Positions 55,250 to 64,000 of a DNA stretch of 64,000 bases are shown in pieces. Position 1 is the stretch's first letter, and every line of letters begins with the position of its first letter. The notes below the pieces were generated by a model. That model did no database searches. It was not told where the DNA came from and saw only the letters and a program-made list of their open reading frames with translations. The stretch is from Diphasiastrum complanatum (lineage: Eukaryota; Streptophyta; Lycopodiopsida; Lycopodiales; Lycopodiaceae), in contig MU832043.1 of NCBI GenBank assembly GCA_029204225.1, forward strand, positions 26,212 to 90,211, read 5' to 3'. The position numbers were made by a program, and so were the translations under genes.

Positions 55250-55520
55250 TTACCTGTTTGGCTGCAAGACGGGCAGCTGCAGGAACTGTCCAATCCGGTC
55301 CATGAGCTCATACACCAGTCCAAGTGTGGACCCCTCGTTGGCAGCCATGCGGAGCACAATGTAGAGTGGTCGAAGGAGTCCTGACAATGTCTGCACATCC
55401 CTCCAGAACTGGTCTCCCCTCACCGTGGAAGAAAAGTGCTCCCCATCCTCTATGCGTTGAAACGTACTGGCATGCCAAAGATCACTGGCAACCACTGTAG
55501 AAGCTGTGCTCTGCACCTGA
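55250..55520 (-). pseudogene. hAT copy 1, middle exon
   Basis: It contains STVRGDQFWRDVQTLSGLLR, PLYIVLRMAANEGSTLGLVY and ELMDRIGQFLQLPVLQPN, equal in place to LLEFMDRIGESLQ of the other family. It is followed by a GTAAGCAG-type donor and about 140 bases of likely intron. Confidence 0.78.
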
Positions 55521-57136
55521 TTAGACAGTCGATGACCACCAAGTCGAAAGCAAAGCGTGTGGGGGCTGGCTTCCGGAGGTCCAGATGGCTGAACACTTGA
55601 ACATGGCAAGAACACGTCTCTTCCTGGTGACTTTTGTCACCAGGAAGAGGGCCTCACGGACGATGGCTCTAACCCAGGGAAGTGCACCTATGTCCCCCAT
55701 CAGAAGGTCTATGCCGTGCGCTGCACAGGGGGTGTGAACGATGTGAGGGAGCTCGGCCTCTAGCAGGACACCCATCTGAATGCAGTTGGTGGCATTGTCC
55801 GTCACCACCGTGACGACATGCCGGGGGGCCTATGGACAGGATGGAAGACCTGATAACATCAAACATGAACTCTGCAGATATGACTCTCCCCCCCCTACTG
55901 CAATCCACGGCCCTCAAAAACTGTGCGCCCATGCAGCTGGAGACCAAGATGTTGAGGATCGGCCTCCTCCTGACATTAGTCCAGCCATCGGACATGATGC
56001 TGCAACCGTATGTGGCCCAGTGGCGGTGTAGAGGCTCCATCTCTCTAGACAAGGACTCGACCCTATCTCTCAGCATTTGTGTGCGGACAACCTCTGAACT
56101 AGGGATTCTCCAGCTAGGGCTGACAGACCGTGCAAGGCGGAACGCCCTTTTGAAGGGCTTAGAGTCGGTGATGGCAAATGGAAGGTTCAGCTCATAATTC
56201 AAACTGGCCACGGCCTGTGTGGCCTCTCTGTCCATGTGTGGCTGATGCGCGCCACAAATGGTCTGCTGCACAAGGGCTCTCCCTGGTGGGCGACGGGTAG
56301 TGGACCTCCAGCATGGTGCACCAACCGTGACGGGAATGGATGATGACGCGACAGGCTGGGCACTATTGGATGCATTTGCTGTAGACGTGGAATGGGGAGA
56401 GTGGGATGCACTGGCAGGGATGGGTGCAGCAGCATAAGTGGGGTACACTGGAGGGGCAACATTTGGCATGGGATACGAAAACTGCTGGCTAGGGACGTTA
56501 TCCGGATGGGAAGGGAGGGAGGAAGGGATCTCCTTAACATCCTCGAAGGCCTCGTCACTAGCATCCTGGGCCTGCTCCGGTGGCAGAGAGTCCATGAGAA
56601 AATCGTAAACTGGGGGCGTGCGAGCAACAGGACGTGGTGGTAGAACTGCAGTGGCAAATGGCGGACGCGAGGGGGCGGGTTCCACCGGAATGGCTGCAGA
56701 TGGAGGTGCATGTGGCGGAACTGTGTGAGGGGGATGAGGGTCAGTGGGACGGGACGATGATGCACTCCCTCTCCTCGTGCGTGTCAGCCATGTAGGCAGC
56801 AACTCGGGGTCAGCCACATAAGGAGCGGTGCAAAACCGGAGAACACCCTCTGAAATGGTGTTCTCCCCCGCCACAAGGCGTGGCCCGTAGGTGTCCAGTA
56901 GTCGCTGCCTGACGGGGACGAACATGCTACCACAAGGGGCAGCATTTATGGTGGCACCAGTTTTGGCGCGTGCACCGAGCAGGTGGCCTTTAAGGCGAGT
57001 GAGGGACGCAGCAAATTCGACTAGGCAATACCAGCAACGCACGACCTTCTGACCGGTCTAGTTGGTCTTGTCGGCAACCCGCCTGACAACGTCCACCTCG
57101 TCCCACAGATCGGAAAGGTCGGACTGCACCATTGTG
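55521..57136 (-). pseudogene. hAT copy 1 BED finger and DUF659 core
   Basis: From MVQSDLSDLWDEVDVV (ATG 57136) the frame meets TAG at about 57058 and continues VVRCWYCLVEFAASLTRLKG HLLG, a BED-type zinc finger (WxxV, CX2C, LxxH). A Pro/Ser-rich linker follows (about 56770-56200), then ATYGCSIMSDGWTNVRRRPI and LRAVDCS, the first Asp region of the DUF659 core. A frameshift near 55810 leads to VVTDNATNCIQMGVLLEAEL, HTPCAAHGIDLLMGDIGALP and the hairpin-coded LFLVTKVTRKR. One nonsense and one or two frameshifts separate it from a working frame. Confidence 0.85.
55618..55649. repeat. Perfect hairpin in hAT copy 1, loop TTTT
   Basis: CTCTTCCTGGTGAC, TTTT, GTCACCAGGAAGAG: 14-base perfect arms. Confidence 0.95.
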
Positions 57137-57472
57137 ATGGAGAAAGGTAGGGAACAAATGCAGATGAAGCTACAACTGGAAGAATGGAAAGCTGGAAAAA
57201 AAACAGCAGGGTTCAATGTTGGAGAGACGCTGAAAATGGGCCGAGGCAGCGAAGGCAGGGAGAGGCAAATCAGATGCAAGGCAGGGCGGTTTGTGGGCGA
57301 ATGGCGACGCAAATCAGAAGAGGGGCGAGTGAAGGCAGGGCAGCAAAACCAGAATCGATGGCAGGGCAGCGATGGGCTGAAAAAATCTGGGAGAGAAGAA
57401 GCGAGGGGGGCGGGTAGTTTAGGTTAAAAAAATTAAAAAAAAATATTAAATATTATATATATTATTATATTG

Positions 57473-57540
57473 TGGTACCGCGGTACCAGTATAGTCCTGC
57501 GGTACCGGGATCCGCAGTACCCAGTACCGCGGGACCTATG
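57473..57540. repeat. GGTACC palindrome cluster, 5' end of hAT copy 1
   Basis: GGTACCGCGGTACC, CGGTACCGGGATCC and CAGTACCGCGGGACC lie between AT runs and the terminal inverted repeat. Confidence 0.88.
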
Positions 57541-58424
57541 ATATATATATATGGGAAAAAGACTAATGGCCAATATTTTTTTTTTTTTGGATAGTTTAGT
57601 TAGTATAAAATGAACTCGGAAATCATCAATGCATGCATTAGAAGAACAATGTATTGATAAACTGGATAGAGGCAAAAATAACATTGCATAGAGGCTAGAG
57701 CCATATTGATCTGTAAATTATAGATCCCTGGTTACTGTTGCCACTGTATAATGTACTCGCATTTTGTTGAGCACGTTGAGTTGACTCAGTTGAGTTGACT
57801 CACGTTTTTTTTACAAGCTCTGAGATAGGTGCTTGTGCTTCATAATTGTTGTCAGTTTGTTGTCATTCAAAACAGTTCCATGTGATTTCATTTCTAAAAA
57901 ATATAGAAATAGAGATGTTTGATAAATAATCACTTAATGGCCCAAAATTGGACCGCACGCCTCTTCGAACTCCGAGCAAACTAGATTAGTGAATTTGCTT
58001 TCTGGAAACCCTAATGGGATTTCCCGGATTGTGTTTCAGAATGGAACGTGCAACATTGGATGTATGTGAACAAGTTCTAAAATCTTTGGCTTGATAGGTG
58101 GGTGCTCTTTTGAAAATTTTGAGGATGATGTTTATCCATAATACACCCCTCGCAGACATTTTTTAGAAGGAACAATGTGTGGAAGACCAATAACCATATT
58201 GCTTTTCTTCAACACTTGTAAACTTTGATAATTCAAGTGTCCATCCGCAATTTACTCAGTAGCAATTTCAGTTACGTAAGTACTCTGCTCAATAATGGAA
58301 GCATGCAAATGATAGAGCTTTTTCTAAAAGTACTCCTTCAATTATGACTTCGTATTCTTCTTATTATTCTTAATGAGACGTTGTTTCTCGTTTAATGTAA
58401 CAATCATTTTCTACTTAGTGAAAG
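57541..58424. other. Intronic segment without recognisable gene
   Basis: AT-rich. GTTGAGTTGACTC is doubled near 57775-57800. No protein signal. Confidence 0.4.
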
Positions 58425-58500
58425 CTGAAACTAAAAGTAGATTCTTCTTTAAACCAGGAACATACAAGACATTCTTTATCTCACCTGTGTTACTTGAAGG
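58425..58500 (-). pseudogene. Copia protease scrap
   Basis: The minus frame reads GEIKNVLYVPGLKKNLLLVS, the conserved copia strand (NVLYVPxLxKNLLSVS). Stops on both sides. The remainder is not recognisable. Confidence 0.6.
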
Positions 58501-60346
58501 CATATATACCTGTACCACACGTTTTCCTTTTATGTCATGAGCATAGTGGAAGTCTAATAATAAACTAAAACATTAGAGAAGTACTAATTGAACATTTTTT
58601 GTAACAAGAAGATGGTCCGATGGAGCTGGCCAGCAGTACATGAGAGTAGAATTTGGAGCAAAGGATTTTTCTTTGGGTAAAAAGATGACCCTTTAAGAGT
58701 GCCAAACCCTCTAGTGAAGGGTCCAAATCCTTTCAAAGTGAAGAGGCTAAGATGCTCAAAATCAGGGATGATATGGAAGAAGTGGTGTGCCTCATTGCTG
58801 AAGTAGCCTTGTTTCTGAGTTCTTTTGTGTGCACGGTGTGTTATCCTTCTACAAGATGAAGGAGATTGTTGGAAGATTCCCATACTCAAATTCCCATGGT
58901 TGGAACTTGGGGGAGATTGTTGAAGCTTGGAGGATTGCTATTTTTGGTACTTCTGTTTGCTTCACATCCATGATGGATCTATAATGACTTCGCAGGAGTA
59001 GTCGATATGGTACTACATCAGTAGGCACTCAGGCTATCTCAGTGTCGTAATTGGTCATGCTAATATCGTAATGTTTTAATAGTGCTTGTAGCGTGTGGAA
59101 CAATAAATGACATGAAGGGCCAAGAGCTGAATGATGTAAAAGGATTGCTGTACCATAGGTCCAATTATGTAGAGACACTCAGAGAAAATTGGTATCTCAT
59201 TTCCCCCTTCCATTCTCAGATTGTTATTGTGCAATTCTCTGACACATGTTTTCTCTCCCTATTCTCTAATGTGGTGTATGAATGCTACATGCTTTGATTT
59301 TTAACAGATTTTAGATGGTAGTCTTTCAATAAATTGTGTCCCAGCCCTCATGGTCTTTGCTTTGCATCTTATGTGCATTCTGCTGATTCTCGGTTAATCA
59401 AGACGTATTTATTGTCTTTGTTATCCTAATACCTAAGAGTTTCATATATCAATGCAATTGGTTTTTCACTTCTCCAGATATTTAGCCTTGAACAATAAGT
59501 AGTTTATGTTTAAAACCCAAATCTTCATATGTGTTCCTATCAAAAAAGAGGCATTTGTTTATATTTAAATGAAGTATTTTGTGGAAGATGGACTTTTTTT
59601 TTGTGTTGTATTAGTAGATTGGAGGACCTTCTTATTCTTCATGTTGCTTTATATTGAAGAGAAAGTCCTCTATGTATAGTTGATAGATGGTTGGCTGCTG
59701 ATTGTAAGTCCATCGATGCCCATTGTATTTGCAGGACGGGTTGATCTATTTATTATGCGCTTCTGGTCACATTGAATTGAACTTAACAGGGGCTTATCGC
59801 CGGGAGGTTTTGTTGTAGGTACAACACTTTTGGGATTGGGATTTTCTGTTTGCAGGTATCTGTTGACTCTAACTAGGTACCGTTTCTGGCAGTGGGAGAT
59901 ATTGGTTTCTGTGTGCAGTTGGATCCTCTATCTACTGTATCACAAGATTCGGTGTGTTTGCTCTTTTTTATGCTGCAATAGAAGCATATGTTTCAGGTGG
60001 AAGATCTTAAATTGGGCTTTTTTCTGCAAGCAAGCTCAATCCAAAGTTGCAAACCTTTGTCAATTGTAAATCGAGTAAATCAAGGTTCTCTTGATCACAT
60101 TTGTGCTACTTAAGCTGAGAGCAAGCTTTTGTCCATTTTAAATACAAGTGGATGCTTGATTGCAGAAGTTTTTGACTTTTTTTGAAATGAGTAGTTGGAA
60201 TCTCAACTTCATTTGGCTTGAGGGTAGATGTATGCCTTCTATGGATGTTAGGATTAGTGTTTGTAGCTAAATTAAATTAGCTACTTATATCAACTGAAGC
60301 ATCATTCTGACGAACACCTCGTTTTTGATATCTTGTAATGCTGCAG
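58501..60346. other. Distal part of intron 2
   Basis: TTGGGGGAGATTGTTGAAGC at 58907 resembles a copia polypurine tract and 3' LTR start on the + strand. The rest, T-rich with long pyrimidine stretches, looks like original intron sequence leading to the exon 3 acceptor. Confidence 0.4.
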
Positions 60347-60403
60347 ATTTCTTTGAAGGCCGATGAAAGGAATGTCTATGAATTTTTTTCACGTGCTGGA
60401 AAG
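60347..60403 (+). CDS. CC1-like splicing factor, exon 3
   Basis: The 57-base exon encodes ISLKADERNVYEFFSRAGK, the first helix of RRM1, which in plant CC1-like proteins directly follows ...RTVFAYQ of exon 2. Acceptor TGCTGCAG at 60346, donor AAG|GTAATT at 60404, phase 0 on both sides. The expected continuation (VRDVRLIMDRN...) is not found up to 64000, so intron 3 exceeds 3.5 kb. Confidence 0.88.
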
Positions 60404-62239
60404 GTAATTATAATAATATTAGTGTGCTACAACATTTGTACCATTCATAAATTTAACAATTTTAGGCTGCCAGGATTTCTTTCCACTATGTAGAAGACAA
60501 TACGCTTTTGTCAATATAACCTTCATATTACCTTCGGATTGAGTTTCTTGTAATGTGAATAGATAATTTTGACACATTGGGGTATATCTTGGAGAGCTTG
60601 CTCTATTATGAAGTACCAAACAAAAGCCTCTTGAATATGTTAATCACCAAAACCTAGATAGGAATTTCTGCTTGTATTGTTGTATCCAAGGTGCCAAACC
60701 ACTCTGAAAATCAATTGTTCCATCACTTTTTACATGATGTTTGGAGTTTTTGGCAAGCATGGTTTCACCACCATTCGGGAAGATGACTTACTTGCAAGCA
60801 CTAAAGAGCATCTAGGTTACCCAAGTACCAACTTGGTGTCAAATACGGGGAGGAACCTTGCCCAACTTCCTTTGTATAGTGGACAGGCCCAGTGCATGGG
60901 GTAGACCCGTCTGCGTGCCACAGGTCAGTAGGGAAGGACGCTTCGACAAGATGTAAAATCGCACACCACCAACAGCTTCGGCGTACCATGCACGAAGACA
61001 GGCCGACTAGGCAGTGTGAGGCTAGTGTGCGAGCTGAAAGCCACAAAGAGGGTTTCAAGAGGTCAACAACAGTACAAGGAGAAATGGGCAATCCAAGGAT
61101 ACATACAACCCATGAAGCAATGACTAAGTTCAACCAATAATTAAGGCATAAGACGAATTAAATTATGAATGGCATTTACATTAAATGACCTAGTAAAATT
61201 TAGCCTAAATGAACAACATTAACAACGTACGTACAAGACCATGGGACATAATAATAAGTACAAGGTATAACTTATAAGCTAAGTCATAATGTAAAATATT
61301 AATACAAGGACCATGTGAAGTTAAACAACATTATTCCTATGGATTTTAATGAGGACCGGGCAAATGATATGCAAACCACTAAATGACTCACGATCACTCA
61401 TGCATGGGCTCTCTCTCTTTCTACAAGCAGATAGAAGGCTATATAAGGGTGGAGGGGTGCCCAAATTGAGGAAAGATTTTGGAAGAGAAATTATAGTAAG
61501 CTTGTGTGTGTCTGCAATCTGCATGCTATCTATGGAGGAAAAAACAGCCATGCATGTCAGTTTTTGAACAGGAATAATCAATTCCCAACCCAGATCTATC
61601 ACACTCCACCCTTCATGCTGTACTACGTAAAAGTGTATGTTTTATGAAGACTTATGACTGTCCAGTGTCAAATGCCTTTATAGATGACACTAAGAATTTG
61701 CTTACCCACTACATATGTTCCCTAATTATCTGATTTCCAACAAGAAATTCACAGTTGAAACACATACCTGTGACAATTGGGATATGGGCTATCCTTAAAC
61801 AAAACCGAGGTATTTGGTATCAAGTATATAAGACCCCTTGACACATTTTGTATCAATCATTGACCGAGATTGGGATCAGCACTTATGCTTAGCTTAGTAT
61901 AGCCATCATGGTTGTGTTAGCAACAATATCAAGGTGTCAGCTTTAGTATACACAGCAACTTTAACCATATAACATTGATACCGAAGGATGTCCCAATCAC
62001 CTTAGCATCTTTTCTATTTGATGCTTGTGAGACTATTTGCTAGGCAACAGGGCATTTGCACCAGATTCAACAACAAAAAATGTTTCCTTAAATTGCCCAA
62101 TGGTATTTAAGGGCAAATAAAAATATAAGATTCCATTTTTTTCATAAAAAAAAACCAATTCGACTAAGAGAGAACCTTCACTAAATTAATGCATGGACCA
62201 GTCGTATTTCAGGTCTATGTTAATAATGTATGTATGAGG
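60404..62239 (+). other. Intron 3, unassigned sequence
   Basis: No confident transposon domain. Short frames at 60419-60619 (-) and 60801-61133 (-) are not recognisable. Confidence 0.4.
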
Positions 62240-62582
62240 CATAGATGCACAGCGTTTCTAGAAACGCGTTCAGAAACGCGCGTTTCTGGTTTGGGAATGC
62301 GTTTCTCAGAAACGTTTTTTTTTTTAAATTTATGATTTTGATTTTTGTGGGCAATATGGGTATCAAATTAAAGCTCCAATCAAGGGCATTGCATTTATGT
62401 AGGTTGCCGAGTGTTTTGGTTACAGTGTGGTCGAGTTTAAGTGCAACAATCCTTGTTGGATTCTGTCAATCCCTATGAATTTTTAAAGACCTGTTTCTGA
62501 TTTTTTTCCAGCGATTCTGGATCCAGAAACGCGTTTCTAGAAACGTTTTTCTCCAGAAACGCGTTTCTGGGCAACTATGGCA
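62240..62582. mobile_element. Palindrome-ended small element, AGAAACGCGTTTCT family
   Basis: About 343 bases. The left end CATAGATGCACAG and the complement of the right end, CATAGTTGCCCAG, match at 11 of 13. Both ends carry GTTTCTAGAAACGCG and AGAAACGCGTTTCT clusters (62250-62312; 62520-62570). Flanks GTATGAGG (62232-62239) and CTATGAGG (62583-62590) match at 7 of 8, like a hAT target duplication, though three extra bases follow CTATG at the right end. No ORF. Confidence 0.6.
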
Positions 62583-62590
62583 CTATGAGG

Positions 62591-63104
62591 GCTTATTCGT
62601 AGTGTATAAGCCCAAATTAGGGCTATGTCTATAAGCCTAAAATATCTTTGACAAAACTTCATAATATTTTGAGAAAAAATCACGTTGATGTTAATTCTCT
62701 AGTACAAGAAAATCTAGCCCCTCAACATCGACAAAATCTATAGTTTGACGAGGGGCTAGATGTATACTTCGGCCTCCATGTTGCTTACCACTGACTTGTG
62801 TATAGGGGCAAGCTTAGACTGGAGAACTTCATAGCTTATGACATTGATTCTAATTCATTTATAAATTCTTTGTAGGAGACTCTTAAGCTCTTCCTTGTAG
62901 AAGATAAGCGAATGGCAATGAATGATGCGCTGATTAAGTATATTTTATACATCTAATTTTATATATGCGTAGATCACATCAGCAATCATAAAGTATATTT
63001 TCAGGTACTTTTGAAATTTTGTGTACTATGGACAAAATACATCATGAGGATCGATGATTCTCCATGGTACAATCCATTTTTATTGTTACTATGTAGCAGA
63101 CATG
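62591..63104. other. Intron 3, unassigned sequence
   Basis: AT-rich. A local foldback TAGCCCCTCAACATCGAC ... GACGAGGGGCTA spans 62714-62759. Confidence 0.4.
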
Positions 63105-63275
63105 AGGGTCCGGGCCGGATGCAGCCTTTTGGCGTCCGCGTCCGACACCCGGACCCGGAGGCGTCCGACTCCCGGACGCGGGGTCGGACGCGTCCTATTT
63201 TTTTTTCAAATTTTTTTCTGGACGCGCCCAGCGTCCGGAACGCGGACGCATCTGGGCCCCGGATGCGTTTTTTAT
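63105..63275. repeat. GTCCGGACGCG palindrome cluster (5' end of + hAT)
   Basis: GTCCGGGCCGGA, GCGTCCGCGTCCGAC, CCGGACGCGGGGTCGGACGCGTCC and later GGACGCGCCC and CCGGAACGCGGACGC are separated by T runs, as in 42405-42740. Confidence 0.75.
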
Positions 63276-63426
63276 TTTTTTTTTAAAAAGAAAAAAAAAA
63301 CAGAACCTGGCATGGGCAGCGGAACAGTCCGCAGAAGCCCGAGAGAGGAGAGAAAGAGGAGAGAGAGCTATGGTGAGTGAGGGAGAGAGTGTGTGTGTGC
63401 ATTTGGTGTATGTGTGTGTGTTATGA

Positions 63427-63430
<4 letters not shown>

Positions 63431-63476
<46 letters not shown>
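63431..63476. repeat. (GT)n microsatellite
   Basis: A 46-base TG run. Confidence 0.95.
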
Positions 63477-63480
<4 letters not shown>

Positions 63481-63549
63481 CGCACGTGTACGAGACATGT
63501 GTGTGTGAGTTTAGGGTTTAGGGTCTGCGTTCTTGGGTTTGGGGTTTAG

Positions 63550-63552
<3 letters not shown>

Positions 63553-63614
<62 letters not shown>

Positions 63615-63617
63615 AGA
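63553..63617. repeat. (GA)n microsatellite
   Basis: GA run interrupted once by GGAGAG. Confidence 0.95.
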
Positions 63618-63629
63618 CATTAGATTTGC

Positions 63630-64000
63630 GTGGCGGCTCGTCCCATTTGGGATAAGGTGGAGTTGATGCCCGACAAAAGGTGGCGTTGCCCTTTTTGTCG
63701 GAAGCAGTTCACAGGGAACGCCTCTCGAGTTCGAGCACATTTGGGGGGGATTGCGAGTCCGACCCACGGGGGGGCGCTACGGGATCGGCGTTTGTATGGT
63801 CATCCCCTCTGCGGAGAGGGCTTGCATTCTCGAGGCATATGCTGAGCCAGTTGCTGAGGCCGGCGAGCCATCCACAGATGCAACGGACTCTGTTTCCAGT
63901 GGGGACACCCACTACCACCGCCCCTACCACTGGTACACCCACCGCCACCGCCCCCACCCCTGTCGCCGCCTCCGCACCTGCCACCGCCTCGCCACGGCCA
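63630..64000 (+). pseudogene. hAT transposase N-terminus with BED finger (continues)
   Basis: The frame reads PIWDKVELMPDKRWRCPFCR then KQFTGNASRVRAHLGG, a BED-type zinc finger (W...V, CX2C, then RxxxHL) of hAT/DUF659 transposases. A frameshift near 63775 follows, and the last 120 bases encode a Thr/Pro/Ala-rich linker, as in hAT copy 1. The preceding palindrome cluster and strand match the C-terminal exons at 41617-42225, so both probably belong to one family. Confidence 0.7.

Larger units (their letters stand above)
51928..57540 (-). mobile_element. hAT copy 1, near-complete element of GGTACC family
   Basis: 5.6 kb on the minus strand. Left end CATAGAACCCGGTGGTACC (51928) and right end, on the other strand, CATAGGTCCCGCGGTAC (57540) form imperfect terminal inverted repeats. 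Both ends are followed by GGTACC-type palindrome clusters. Inside: BED finger, DUF659/RNase H-like core, hAT dimerisation region and a Pro/Ala-rich C-terminal extension, with several introns. Flanking 8-mers (TGCCGCCT, ATATATAT) do not match, so no target duplication can be claimed. Confidence 0.8.

Noticed and set aside
56199-56765. 188-codon minus ORF rich in His/Pro/Leu
   Set aside because: Alternative frame of the Pro/Ser linker in the hAT transposase.
51920-57548. 8-base target duplication of hAT copy 1
   Set aside because: Flanks TGCCGCCT and ATATATAT do not match; later changes or a wrong boundary are possible.
60801-61140. Possible conserved gene on either strand
   Set aside because: Overlapping frames on both strands with no recognisable motif.
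60404-64000. Exon 4 of the CC1-like gene
   Set aside because: The expected next words (VRDVRLIMDRN, RRSKGVGYIEF) were looked for and not found in any + frame.

Overview
The window is nuclear DNA of a vascular plant with a large, repeat-packed genome. A gymnosperm or fern is my best guess: one host intron is about 35 kb, and Ty1/copia, Ty3/gypsy, LINE and hAT debris fills almost everything else. I see no bacterial operons, tRNA, rRNA or CRISPR. Apart from one host gene, every gene is mobile-element derived, broken, or unidentified.

The one convincing host gene, on the + strand, encodes a CC1-like/RBM39-type splicing factor. Exon 1 (23645-24222) carries an acidic start and an Arg/Asp/Glu-rich tail. 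Exon 2 (25355-25451) leads into RRM1. Exon 3 lies at 60347-60403. Phases match exactly (2 then 0), so intron 2 runs from 25452 to 60346 and holds all the transposons between. The gene continues past 64000.

Layout. 1-2390: a minus-strand gypsy-like element carrying two gag-like units. 3481-4149: a decayed phosphoenolpyruvate carboxylase of bacterial appearance. 5070-7680: gypsy and copia scraps. 8506-11011: unidentified coding-like segments on both strands. 11119-22148: four interleaved copia remnants (A +, B -, C +, D -). 22935-23134: a small inverted-repeat element. Inside intron 2: a head-to-tail series of LINE copies with (TC)n tails (25513-30206); gypsy G (-, 30785-34919); a hAT piece (34920-35794); gypsy E (+, 35795-41616) carrying an inserted copia F; a second hAT family (+, 41617-42740); hAT copy 2 (-, 42751-45480); structurally complete gypsy H (-, 45558-51478, target duplication GAAAT); and the most complete hAT copy 1 (-, 51928-57540). 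After exon 3: another short palindrome-ended element (62240-62582) and the 5' end of a + strand hAT with a BED finger (from 63105).

The most unusual pattern is a set of hAT-like and MITE-like elements whose ends are packed with short self-complementary motifs, a different one per family (GGTACCGCGGTACC, GTCCGGACGCG, AGAAACGCGTTTCT, GTTTCGAAAC). hAT copies 1 and 2 share a coding hairpin whose loop is inverted between them; copy 3 lacks it.
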